From Lethocerus indicus (Eukaryota > Arthropoda > Insecta > Hemiptera > Belostomatidae), in the NCBI GenBank assembly GCA_019843655.1, contig JACDQD010000008.1, positions 10,698,442 to 10,762,441 of the forward strand: a DNA stretch of 64,000 bases. The letters are read 5' to 3'. The first letter of the stretch is position 1. Every line of letters begins with the position of its first letter. A program made the position numbers and the translations under genes. The notes under the pieces were generated by a model, which saw only the letters and a list, made by a program, of their open reading frames with translations, made no database searches and was not told the origin of the DNA. Shown here piece by piece: positions 1-12,700 of the stretch.

Positions 1-1868
1 TGAGCGTATGCAAATAAACGTATTGTTTAACGCAGACATCCTCACAGTGGCATTGGGGACGCGACGGGTCTCCTACAATAAGGAGGATGTGCCGACGCCG
101 GGAGCCTCGTTAAGTAAATTCAAAAATAGGATGAACGCCGCAAAAAAAAGTTTTACGTAACCGCATGGATACGACCTAAAGGAATGTACGGACTCGCCGC
201 ATTCAGCTCGGATGTTGACTCCGTAAATTATTCAATTCATGAACACATAAGTAGCGAATTATGCATGCGCCGACGGTGTAGTGCGGAAGAAACCGAGAAA
301 CTATGCGGGCACAATTTACCATCTCGTTTATACATCTTTATACCTTTTATCAATTGAAACACACTTCGAATAAATACGATTGATGTTCAATCGTTCGACT
401 GTAGGCAGAATTTTTAGTTTCCAATCAGATCGATCGGCGGACCGACGTTTCGCTCTGGTATCACAGGGGTGAAGCCATACGGACGACCCCGTACACAACG
501 CCAGTGCTGAGCCAAGCGAAATTAGTCCAGAAATTTTTACCGAGGCTAATAACTCTTCTTTGGCAAAAGAAACTGGGCAAGAATAAAAATCTGGAAATGG
601 CAATAAACAGACATACACTGAACGACTCCTGGAAAATCTTGTATATTTAAACTGAAATAGACTCGAATATTAATATTCTTCCTTCTGTACTATTAAATAA
701 TATAATAGAAAAACCTTTTCTTAAGTTTTCTAACAATTTTCTAACGTATGGATGGTCAGAATGATTCTAAAGATGGGATCTCTGAACCATGATTGTACAG
801 GTGGAAATTGTGTCTGATATTGCCTAGGGCCAGTAGTACGGGCCGGGAAAACGCCGAGGAGAGTCGCTCCGTTTGGAGCCGGAGAGTTTCTCGCTCTGTT
901 TGGTCGGCAACTGGTGCGCGCCAACGGCATTTCCCCACCTCCCGACATCGGACCTAAGATCTCGAAAAGATTGCCCCAAATGGTTCTTCTTAACAATCGT
1001 CCGCACTCCCCCACCTACCATCGAGGCGCAGAACCGGAGCCACGGGCGGTACAGTACGAGAGATAGCACTTTCACCGACCCGTGAAAGCTTTCCTGTTGC
1101 TTTTCCCAACACACTTGCAAAACGCGCCACAAATTTATCAATTAACAGGATCAATATTTCCAAAGTTCTACGCTTCCAATCCTCCGCTGGACAATACTTT
1201 GTGAAGTATAATTTTTGTATTTTTTTCTTAGGTACGGCCTAGAGTCCGATCCTGGCTTGGAAATGAATCCAATCACACAACCGTCCCGGTGGCAAGCGAC
1301 GATAGACTGAAAATTACGCGAGAAAAAATGAACAAATTGTTTACGCTCAATATAAATTTTAGGCTCGACTGACATCTTAAACGCTTGTTAAGCTTGTTCG
1401 AAACGGCGATCCCAATGCATCCAGAAGCTAATAAATCGTTCGAACAGAATAACTTAAAGAGCTCTTGAGACGGCCGCTATCGGAGATAGGGCACAAAGAT
1501 CGTGGATAAAATCCAATGCGTTTTCGGGACTCGGGCCAACCGTAGGTTCATAAATAATGCCAGTTCTCGGCATATAATCTATTGTAAAAAATTATTTTTC
1601 TTTCCTACGCATTCCGAGGCCAATTCTTTGTAAGCGATGCAAGTCATTTCGATCCTCGAGTGATGTACAACTTATTTGGCGGATTCGGATCTCTACCAGA
1701 ATTGACGGCTTTATTTTTGAAACGAGTTCGGGACTATATATCAGGGTAGATCATTTAACGGGGAGCGGCACCACCCTCTAAAGGGTAATTTATGTAAAAC
1801 ATTACACCGTCAGAAAACTGGGCCTCGCGATGTTATTTATGGATGAATAAGAATTAATTATTTTGCAG
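1..1868. other. Non-coding stretch with a GC-rich patch
   Basis: No gene is recognised here. Most of it is AT-rich, with a CpG-dense patch at about 780-1080 that carries overlapping open frames on both strands. Those frames look like a by-product of base composition: none has a recognisable motif or a convincing pair of splice sites. An ORF of 96 codons on the minus strand (328-618) was also inspected and is not recognised. Confidence 0.5.
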
Positions 1869-2024
1869 GAAAATCGCGTAGCCAGGCCCCGTGAAAGTAA
1901 CGGATCCGGCGGAACGATTGAATCTAAGAATACGTTGGGACCGAAGAGGCGAGGAGCAAACCGCGATAATTGCCGGCGTTACGATTCCGTTCGGGTATCT
2001 TATAATTACCGTAGGTTATGCTAA
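1869..2024 (+). CDS. Candidate internal or terminal coding exon, product unknown
   Basis: An acceptor of the form TTATTTTGCAG ends at 1868, and the frame that begins directly after it is open for 51 codons to a TAA at 2022-2024. The peptide is basic and polar, beginning ENRVARPRESNGSGG, as a disordered linker would be. A second frame is also open over the same DNA (stop at 2086-2088), so the reading frame is uncertain. A weak donor (CGG followed by GTATCT) lies near 1994. The family is not recognised. The open frames could be chance products of the locally higher GC content. Confidence 0.22.
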   Translation, partial: ENRVARPRESNGSGGTIESKNTLGPKRRGANRDNCRRYDSVRVSYNYRRLC

Positions 2025-2089
2025 TGTAAAAGCTGACCTCAAAGTGCCGGTATTTTTCGTTCGCGTTGAAAGACGTAAAATTCCTTAGG

Positions 2090-5000
2090 ACCGTAAAGGA
2101 CACGGTACTTACGGTGCCTCCCGCCGGGGGCCCAACCGACCGAACAGAAGGGACTCTCCCCTGCCCCACCCACCACGATAACAAAACGCTCGACCATTAA
2201 TTTTTAATCCACTAAAATGTTATGACAGCGGGGAAAGTGGGGAAAATTAAAGTTAATGGCTTTCTGTACGGAGGGGGGAGTGCGAGTGTTATTTACCGGT
2301 GGGGGAATGTTAACCGCGGCATGAAAATACGGGACGGTTACTGCAGTATTTTTTACTTTCAGCAACACACTCCAGTACAATACTTTTTATTAAGTGAACA
2401 TTTTTTCAGTAGTTAAAATCAAAATAAATATTCCCGCAAAATAAATTAGGAGTAACGAAAGCATTTTTTGTATCATAACGATAAGTGATTTGCAAACACG
2501 GAACATTTTTTTTATTTGATGTCCTTAATCTCTCGAAAAATCAAATTGAAGACACTTTAATTTACACCAGATATACAAACTAACGGCGCCTCTACATAAT
2601 GTTCTCCTCCCTCACCGTCCAGTGATATACTGCCCAGTAGTTGAGTTGAACAGTGAACAATAGTTGGATTGATAAAATATATACAGAAGAAGGGATCAGG
2701 ATGATGGGGAGTAGGGGAGTGGAAGGAGGCGGGCAGAAGAGGCGGTGCGAGTGGGGGCGTCTAGACGCCGTTTGCGCCAGACCAACAGCCATTTCTCTTT
2801 CCCTCCCCGCCCGCCTTTTATCTCACATTTTAGTTTTTAGTTTTTTTTCTGCTGTGTCAGTTCGCCTCCCCTCTCTCCTTTCGCCCCCATCTTTCTTCTT
2901 CCCTCGGGATATTTTCATCCCCGGACGCGGCGTCTTCCCGTTCCCGAGTCTTACCCTTCGGGGGTGGGGGGGGGGCGCCTCGTTTTCCTTTTAATACTAT
3001 CCCATTAGGCTCGCCTGTTCCGCCTCTGTTTTATTAAGTGGCTTTATTACCACTCCTATAAATTTGGGTGTGATAAATATCGGGTTGATTTGTTCGGCAT
3101 AGGAAAATTAACTTCGTCTATAATTCATATATATTATTTAAATATTCTCATTTGATTATCTCCTTCCTCTTTTTTGGATCTGTGCTAGTCAAATGCGTAA
3201 AATGTATTCCAATTTTCCAAACAGAAAATAATTCATTATATCGTGGAACTGGATCTTCTAATGCCCCACAAAATAGATAAAAATAAATAAGTCAATACGA
3301 GTTCGGTAAGACGAAGAGATTAACACAAAGATTTTATTTACGTTGAGTAAAGCGGAAAATAAAAATATGGAAAAGCAATTACTTGCATTATTTAAAATAG
3401 CAACAGAATTATGAATCTCATTAGGAAGAAAAAACGAAACAATACGCGTTTCACCTTCCAAGCCGGAGTGGCTAGGTTTGAATTATAAGAGTTCAATGTA
3501 AATTTTGCGCAATTAACTATTGGAACTGGACGACGCGCTGAATAACTAATACCGATATTAATTATTAAACGTGGGCTCATTATATTTGCGTACGGGAAAC
3601 GCGGAAAGCGGAATCCTCACCGCCCGCCGTTCATAAGCGTAAACCCATTATGATAAATCGACACCCGAACGGAATACTAAAACTGAAAGGGTTTACATAA
3701 CCGAATTCGTGTGGACATCGCACATTAATCATAAGATTCAAACAGAAGCCATTCGAATGCGAATTCTATTACACCGAAGGTCGCCCGAATTATTATATTT
3801 GAAGCGTCGAATTAGCGCCGAATTTAAATTTTATCCTACTCGCTCTATAATCACTGTATACAAACGCAGTTCTTAGGCCGATAATAATCAAACTCTGGCA
3901 TCTCCCAGGACGGAATTTATATTTTTATAAAGGATAACCTACTCTCTCTTTTTATTTTTCTACCGTAGAATATATAAAATGTTAACTACGTACACTACGG
4001 CACTTTCCGTAAGTTTTATATTTTATGTTTTATAAATCTTGCCTCCGTACACAATATACGTAAACACTAATACAAATCTTCCTACTGAATTGGTTATATC
4101 CAAGAACCGATGATAGTATCTCCTGCCAGATTACACGCCGAGTTAACCTAAACAACCAGACAAAATACGCGCATGCATATTTATGAACTGCTAACAATTT
4201 TTTTTTCTTAATCGCCGAATCCATAAAATAGTGTGTGCGGTAAAATAAGAGGGGTAAAAAAACGAAACAAAACGGAGGAAAAAAACTCTAAAGCAGGCTC
4301 GGCGGTGTGCGATTCAAAGAACCGTAGCGACTTGAATCGTCGGCGCAGCCTAGGGAGCCCCCCATTCCATTCCTTCCTCATTTTAGTCATGAAGGAACGC
4401 CGCTCGGAGACCTTTCTAATAAGGATACCACGGTTTATTTTCGTTCTTAAATAGTGTACAGTCTAGACTCGACCAGACTACAAGTTAGATTTAAACGGAT
4501 CCATCCTTAATGACACCGTTATTTATAGCGCCACCGAACACAAACCGTTGAGCCGGAATTTACTAATGGCATTTGTCTTTTAATTTAATATCCTCCCAAT
4601 TTAATTATCCGTGCGGCCTCGTTCGTAAATTATTTTTATGTCGGGTGAAACCGGTGGGTTAAATGCACAAAATGATTCCGGCCCCTAATATTTAACTTCT
4701 GAAATGGGGGAAAACAACGTGTAGCCTTGTACGACCATTAATAGAAACGCACCTTAACCGATGCAAATTAATGAACCTGCCCTGCGCTGTCCTTTTACTG
4801 TTCCAAACGGTAAAATCTTATTAAGAACAATGTTAAACGTATACCTGTGTTTATTAATATCCGAAAGAATTTTTCCGGAGTCTTTCGCGTCACGCGGTAC
4901 GTACTTGACCGAGTACGATAGAGCGTGTAAGCGGAACATTAATTTATAATCATCTCTATATATAATAATACAGGCATTCATTTCGGTCGTTGTACAATAA

Positions 5001-5570
5001 TTTTAAGAAGGGGAAACCAACAGCTAAATTCCAAAGTAAAATGCTTCACGCTCCACTTAGGTCGGACGTTCTACTTCCGAAATTCAAATTTCTATTCCAG
5101 CAATTACGTTTTCCTTTTTTTTAAAAACCAGAAGTTTCTATTAAAATATCGGGACAAAAGAAGGGCATAATTTGACTTACATAAAATCAAAAGGGTAAGG
5201 TGTTGTTAAAAATAATCCCTTCATTTCCCTCATAAAAAAATATTTAGAATATATCAGAAAACTATGTAAGGTCTCCTAGTAAAGCAGATCAATAAGCAAG
5301 TATGGTTCTGACTACACGCAGGTCTGCGAAAGGACGTCTCAGTGATGAAAAAATGTGTTTAATTACTCGAAAGAATATAACTTCAGAAATATGCGATATT
5401 TTAATGCGGGTATGTAGACACTTTTGCGAAAAGGTCTATGATAAACCTAGTTCTGTTATTTCAAAACGCAACGCGACTGAAAGAGGCCGGGGAAGATGGG
5501 CTTCGAAGCCCCACCTAGTACGCCCAAACCACAACGTCGAGGGGAGAGGGTCACTGATACACAATACAAC
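2090..5570. other. Non-coding stretch, two GC-rich patches
   Basis: No gene is recognised. A GC-rich, pyrimidine-rich patch lies at about 2690-2990 (runs of CT and a G-run near 2966). It contains the 14-bp perfect palindrome GGCGTCTAGACGCC at 2756-2769. The rest is AT-rich with short open frames only. CT-rich, CpG-dense sequence of this kind can be a promoter or 5' untranslated region, but no TATA or initiator could be tied to a transcript here. Confidence 0.5.
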
Positions 5571-5573
5571 GAG

Positions 5574-5597
5574 CGTGTGTGTGTATATGTATATATG

Positions 5598-5628
<31 letters not shown>

Positions 5629-5638
5629 ATACACACAC
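5574..5638. repeat. Compound (GT)n(AT)n(AC)n microsatellite, self-complementary
   Basis: A run of GT dinucleotides passes into ATGT and AT repeats and then into AC repeats. The left GT arm pairs with the right AC arm, so the block as a whole is an imperfect palindrome able to form a hairpin. It creates artificial open frames on both strands (runs of alternating I and Y), including a 142-codon one at 5302-5730 that should not be annotated as a gene on that basis. Confidence 0.9.
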
Positions 5639-5764
5639 GACCAACAAAATTCTTATTTCAACTCCACCCTCCACCAACATGGGACGCATCAAATCCTTAT
5701 CTCCTCCCCTCTATGCAGCGTTATACGTAATACCGTTACGTAAACAGCGTCCCATTGGATAATG

Positions 5765-6641
5765 AACGGCAAATCTCTTGCCCGACAGACACCTGTATTT
5801 CGGTGTTTCGGTTTGTTACGAGACGGACAAAACAACAGCAGGCGCTTTATCCGATAGAACATGAATGTTCCGCCGAAGTAACCGACATTAACCCTATAAC
5901 AGCGAAGCTACACTGTAGCAAATAATTAACTATAAAGAGTAAAAAATTTAATGGTAAGCAATAATTTTTTTTTCAAGTACTCTCAGAAATTACTCCGGAA
6001 TTAGCAATTACAGATTCACGAGCATGACCGAAAGAAATTATAACGCGTGAAGAAAACTGCGGCAAAATATAAACATAATTTTCGACAAATGATAATCTGT
6101 TCTAAAAGGTGAGAAGGAGAATAGTATCTGCTTCCTTAGTTTGACACGGCCCAGTTCAGATTTGCAATGCAGTTCGTTATTCGTAATAAAATAGTATTAT
6201 TATTATTATATAATGTAAACCACCACCATTCAAGTTGTAGGAAAATTAATTCGTAATGATACCTAAAATAATGAGACTTGAGTACTATCAAGAGCAACGG
6301 TATTCGTTTTGTTGAATAGGAAAAAAAGAAATTTAGTATTTAAAAAAAAAATTGATCAAACGTCAAATATAGTCACATCACATGTTTGTCATTGGTGAGT
6401 GTAATATTTCATTTCAAATTACAACCGAGACATAACTGTAAGGTCTAATTATACAATAAGCCATAGCGGAGTTGTCGGACACGCTCGGTCGTACAAGAGC
6501 TGTACTACGCGGAATTAACTCCGAAATAAATGCTTCGAATAGTATGCAAATGTTCGGAAGGATCGTGACTTCGGTTAACGAAGCCGCTTACGGCTTTATA
6601 GTTATATAAAATAAAAAGGAAGATGCGAGCAACGTACTCAC
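5765..6641. other. AT-rich non-coding stretch
   Basis: No gene is seen. The only local repeat is a short ATT run near 6190-6215. The right end is the presumed intron that follows the minus-strand exon at 6642-6740. A good donor motif on the plus strand (CATTG followed by GTGAGTG, about 6392) has no credible acceptor upstream. Confidence 0.5.
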
Positions 6642-6740
6642 CGACGAATGGTATAAGAGTGTGTAGGGCCAGCAGAGAGAAAATCGGCAGTAGCGGCAAT
6701 CGCATTCCGCCCAGTCTCATGACCAATGCACGTCTCCGAC
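6642..6740 (-). CDS. Candidate first coding exon with signal peptide
   Basis: On the minus strand an acceptor TTCTTGCGCAG is followed by 99 nt and a near-consensus donor (GTCG followed by GTGAGTACG). The ATG at 6720-6718 opens a frame of 26 codons plus one base, so the donor is phase 1. The peptide starts MRLGGMRLPLLPIFSLLALH: two arginines then a run of leucine, isoleucine and phenylalanine, the layout of a cleavable signal peptide. Signal-peptide exons often end in a phase 1 intron in genes for secreted or membrane proteins. The rest of such a gene would lie further left, beyond the window or in unrecognised exons. What the mature protein is cannot be said. A chance hydrophobic frame between chance splice signals is the alternative. 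Confidence 0.45.
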
Positions 6741-9700
6741 CTGCGCAAGAAGAAAAAACAAAAGTTATCACTAAAATCAAACAATAGGAGTGTAAAGGAT
6801 GTGCTAATGCAAGACCGAACGGAGTATCGAGGCCGAGGGAGGAGACCAGATAAGGTGTTTGAAAGGGAACGCCCGCACAGTCACCGGAAAATTAGGAAAC
6901 GTGTGGATTACGAGTTAATTCTGAGAAAAGCTCGCTCTGTCTACACTGTTTGAGTGTACTGACCTCTCCTTATCTGGCGACATTAAACAGAGCGGTGAAA
7001 AATTGTTCGTTCAGAGATAAAAACACTTTTTTTAATATCATAAAAATTCTCGGGACGGATTGTACCAACTAGATCGAAACATTCGGGTTTTGAGGATCAA
7101 TTTCTATAACGGGCTACGTGCATACTGCACGTAAGACTGCGTTGTCATGCGATGCTAAATCGTACGGCCGGATATATGAAAGTGAGAAATAGAATAGTCA
7201 TCGCTTGACCTCGATCTCGATTTTTATGCGGTTAATGAATTAAGCGGATGGACCAAGGGCTACGACTATCAATCTCCAGCAACAGCCAATGTAAGAGGTC
7301 CATTTCAGCTACAATGCTAGTGGCCTCAACTGATGTAACCCACACATTCGTTTGCTAGAAATTGAAGTGTCAGGTATCTCACATACGTTCGATCTAATTT
7401 CCACTAAAGGCGACACAAACCCCAAACCATAAAACGAACTCCACTGTGATCTACGCACTATTCGTTCCACATTATTCATTGATTTTATCACGATGATTTT
7501 AGAGAAAATATTAACCCGCGGGTAGGTGCCGCGGCACCTGCTAATGACAATGAGATGGGCGCGGCGGAGTTGGCCCATATTGGTGGAAGCCCGACGGCCT
7601 TGGGAGGGACCACGCTAAGGCGAAGCGGGACCAACGGCCATTAACAATATTAAGTCTTGTCTCGCTTAGAACGGAAGCCCCAGCCTCATAAATACCCATT
7701 GCCGGCGGGGAAACGGAACTTCAAACGGGGTTTTCAGTCGCCGCGCCCACCTGCAGAGCTAGAGTTGCGACATTCGGAAACTGGGTTAACGTCGAGGATC
7801 GTGAGGCCGAATTCGGTTCATCCGAGGTACACAACACCAAGGTCCGCATACATCAGGAGTGGCCCGAATTCTTTCTGTCCATTTAAGAGAGTGGACACTC
7901 CCGTACCGGAGTTCCACCTGTCTCCACAACAGACCCAAGGTCCCTAAATTAAATCTATATATTTGAAAACTTTCATTGCCGGTCTCAAGTAACGACCTTT
8001 CGCGTACTCTTTCAAAATTATTAGTCACCATTTGCCAGAAAGAAAGGACGTGTTATTCATACCGCGGAATGTTACCCAGACGTGTGAAGGAGTCAGAGCT
8101 GTGTTGGATCCTCAAACCAGAAAAAGAGAAACTGTTCAAACTGTTTAACCAAGACAGGATGGGGGGGGGGGATAGCAAACCTGATCAACTGACAATCCCT
8201 GCGAGCACTCATACGAGAGCAATATATTTCCTATAGAGACCCATCTCAAAAATTATGAGAATCGACAGGAGCAATTGATAGATCTTGAACCAGTGATTGC
8301 AGGATGAAAGTCCGAATCCCATTTCGTTATCGGCAAAGGGGGAATCGCCATTGGCTTGAGACTTTCCGCAGTGGGCTTTCTCACGCGGCGGTAGGTACTT
8401 TTCGATTCGGCCGCAGGTGCGTCGGACGGGAAGTGAAACTGACCGCAATGCTCAAATTCGCACATTACCGACTACTATCCGCGAACAGCTATTACGGGAT
8501 ATAATAACAGTAAGCCGCACAAAAAAAATTAGAAAACGTAAAACAAATTTCGTCCGGCACGGGAAGAAGTTGAAACGCGGGGTTCAGAAAAAGTCTAGAG
8601 ATTATTCATTGCCAACTCTATCCTCGATGACCGGCTCTTTAGATTGGCCACACTTTCGTACGGCCGACTCGCCCTATCCGGCTTATCGGCTCCTGGATGT
8701 CTCGGCACTTTCTCACTCCGGGACGTCCCAACAGAGAAGAAGTGACGTCAAAGGGTTGCGAAAAAAGTGGTGGCGAACGACCTCGGAACAAGGCATCCGG
8801 CTCTGCCGAGTACCGTCTCCGAAGGCCGAGTGAGAAATAGGCCACCCCACGCCCGCAGGTACTGACAAACTGAAACCATTAATTATTTTCATAACACCGC
8901 AATGTATTATTTGAGTAGTTGACCAATATAATTCCACATCCTACGGACTGAATTTCTACCAATAAAATATTATAAATTTAGGATTCGAGCGCCAAGAGTA
9001 GGTAATTTGTTTTCGACTTCAATTAAAAATCAACTCAAATTATTGTCAAAATTAAAATGAAGTGATGCACTGTCGCATAAAAGGGAGTATTATTATTCAA
9101 CGGCTATGAATATTTATCTATTAGTATTTGCATTTCAATATTTATGTCCCAATTATTGTACGCAACCTCTGAATCAAGCGAATATTATAATCGTTAAAAG
9201 GGCTCAATGAAAATACTGAGTGAAATTTAGGACACTCTGGCCGTCTGTAATTATCCTCACTGATATATATGTATATGGGCCCAATTAAATGTGCAAGGTG
9301 GACAATCTGAAAGTGATGAAGAAGAAATTGAGTCAATAAAAAATCGGGCCCAGGGCGGTGAATCACCGCAAGGGAGAAGTCGTAGGGGAATGTGGGCGAC
9401 ATTGTGATACTGTCAATGGTCTCTTAATGGTTTCCTATCGGTTACAATTGTACACACGTGTCCGCGCTCGGACGCGCGCGCCCGCTCACTGGCACACAAC
9501 CGCGCCCCGGGGCGGGTCTTATAATAGACGTCCAGCATACGAATTCTTCCGACCCACCTGATAGTTACGTTCTCATTTCGGGATAGCCCAATCGGCGTAT
9601 ACTTTCATCCGGTCGCGCGCATACACCCCAGCTTTGGGAAAGGAATACTTCGAATAATACACGGGGAGGTCTTAATCTAAAAAAAGTATATATTCGTCCG

Positions 9701-12700
9701 ATGTGACATTAGATATATATATTTTTGGAGTTGATGTTCGGGAGTTTTTTGTTTCCCAATTTATGTGCAGTTTATTCGAGGGGTTGGAGGAAGATGTGGA
9801 TGTAGAAGGAACACACTGGTATATTATTAGTGTATATAATAACAGAAAGAAATGAGAAAGAAAAGGGTTAAATTAGATAATAGACGCGGCAATTAGAATT
9901 CGAAAAAATATACTACATTGTATATTGCAAAGTACAGAAACAATAATTTAAAAGGACTGCGCTAATATCATCAATAAGGGTACACAAATTAAGCAGATAA
10001 CTAAGGAACCATTTTCAGCACCTTTAATATGAGAACCTATGTTCGGAAAACGATGGGTAGGATGGGCAACGCGGCCAATATTCTTCCCTCCTGGGCCAGT
10101 CCGGGGTTCCAATTAGAAAAAATCTCGACTTAATTGCTTCTTTCTCTCTCGTCTTGGCGCTAATTAATAACAAGAATTATCGCACACGCGCGGTCATTAG
10201 TAACGCTACATAGATGGAGCGTTATTACTTTCGGATACTCTTGATAGTTTCCAAAGCGAAGAGAGAGAGAGAGATAGAGAGAGAGAAAAGGGGGAGGGGG
10301 TACAAAATTTTACTTCCTATTAACATTCTTTTTTTTCGGTTTTAAATGCCAACAGTTATTCAAAACAAAGTTTTTTCATCTTACTAAAACATAACTGCCT
10401 CATTTGCAAATCGTAACGCGGTGGGATGGTCAGGAAATGTTTGTTTTATCCGGCTTTTATAGCTACGACAGCTTCTAATTACAATTACTACACTGTTACT
10501 GTCATGTATGTGTATGTGGCGCATCGTATTACCGACGTAATTCTACAGACATAATAATAAATAAAGCCGAAAAGTTAAGGAATTGCGATTAAGGTATAAG
10601 TTACACTGAACGGTGCTTGCCGAGCAATTAGCTTCGGGAGAGTGGGCTAATTTATTGAGATATAGAGACCAGAACGTATAATGTCCGGGCTTATCTGTTA
10701 CCCGCTAGCAAGCTCCTGAATTAACTGCTTTCTCCCCACAAACCCGAAAACTTTTCCTCATTCGGGTTATCGCGCTGTGAGATATATATGTCCATGTATT
10801 CTTTTCCTTCGCATCAAGTGCATATTGTTTTATCTACACATCCTCTATTTAAAAACATGAAAGTTCACTATCACGTTTCAGGTTGAACTTTCGGATGGGT
10901 AAGATAAACTAACTATAGTAAATAATTTTATTACTTAAAATACAAGCGTTATACAGCCAAAGCAAGGTATGGTTAAGTATTCCGTGATAAATTTATGTCC
11001 CATACCGGTGAAATACCGGAAGCAAAAGACTCACGGTAACAATTGCCCGCTTATCAAATTCAAACACCTGCCCGACCCCATCGTGCCATGATGTTACTAC
11101 AACAGCTGAGAGACGGATAATCCTCGTAATTGATGTTTCAGAACCAGTTTAATATATTTGTTTCAGAATGATAGAACACGATCCAATATAACACTTTTAA
11201 ATAACGCAAAAAACAAAAACTAGAGTTATTTACTGTTATTATACTGAGGAATGTATGAAGAGCACGTGTGGATAGAACAGCCTATTAAATGTAATATAAT
11301 AAAGCCTATTCGCAGAGCAGTCTACTTCCCTGAAACCAGAAAAACTATTCTAATTGTACCGGTGTCATGTTGCAAACATCATCTCGACCGTAAAAATGAA
11401 ATAAACGGACAAAATAATTCCAGGCGACAAGGAGGATATCGTCCGTAAAAATGGAGGAATTAGTTTATAAAACGAGGGAGTAATTAAAGCACACACAAAA
11501 AATACGAAGAAAACGGACAAATATAAAAGTAAAACGAAGCAAACAAGGAAACACAGGAGAGTACCGGTTTTTGTAGACCTTAATTGGGCCGGAGGGTAGC
11601 CAGTTTTGTTTGGAGCCGAGCGTACCGGTCGCTATCGGACCGGGCGCAGCGCACCACACACACCACTCACTGCAGGTTCAATGGCTTTGCTCTCATTAGC
11701 AGTGAGAGAACTGTCTAATACTAACTATAGACCAGACTTACGCCGCCTCTACATTACTATAGACTCCAGCGGCCGGCCCTTTTTAGAACTTCGTCAAGTC
11801 CAATACCGAATGCGGAGCCATCAGCTAACCAGTAAGTCGGTTGGAGGCCTTAACCGTTCGAACGGTAATTGAAAATAGAGTTTTGATATTTGAATTTGAA
11901 ATTTGATTCTCAAATAAAAAGGTCAGAAAACCACGAGTACGAGGAAAGGCTGCATATGCACTGCTTCGTCGTCATTAGCACTCACTTAATTTCTTGCGGC
12001 AGATCCCTCACCTTTCGAATAAGGATTGCAGGGAGTCTTTAAACGCTTAGCGACTCACAGAAGACGAATATCCAGAGCTGAATCGAGGAAACGCTAATTC
12101 ATCCCCTTCTTAGAATACAACGGGCAATTATTCAAATGAAACAGCACCCAAACCTACTTAAAATAGTTTAAACTAAATCTATAGAATATCTGATTAGAGT
12201 CTGAAAGCTAAACTCCAGTTCACTGAGTCATAAAATACAAGCGAAAGTTAGAAACCTGAAATTTGAAGTCAAGAATTTTATATTGGTATTATTTCAATGC
12301 AAGATTATTTCGACTTTTATACAAGGCAAAAGGATAATTTTTGAAGGCCTAAAAAGTCGATCGGGAGAAGCCGAGGACATAAATCATGAATAAACACACT
12401 CGAGGGTTGATATCGAATCACGTAAAGATAATGCTCAGACACGCGATGAGGCTTTCGAAAATACCAGTAAATATTCCAAAGTGCGTATTTGCTCAAGAAA
12501 ATCGGTATTATAAAAAAGAATGAGGTCTAACAAAAAATGGCCAGAAATAAGTGTGTACATGCTGCGAAAAAAATGCGCCTATACAAACCAACTGTTATCT
12601 TTACTGGCAGTAATTAATTTATTTCGCGGATGAAAGAATCTAGAAATATGCTTTTTTTTACTGAACGCGCTCAAAGGAGCTGACAGGAATCAAGGCATAA

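Noticed and set aside
5302..5730. 142-codon plus-strand ORF, longest in the window
   Set aside because: Its second half is translated microsatellite (runs of I, Y, H and T). The first half shows no motif or start context that would support a gene alone.
8417..8833. 138-codon plus-strand ORF in a GC-rich block
   Set aside because: Basic, low-similarity composition with open frames on the other strand too; no splice signals or motif. High local GC explains it.
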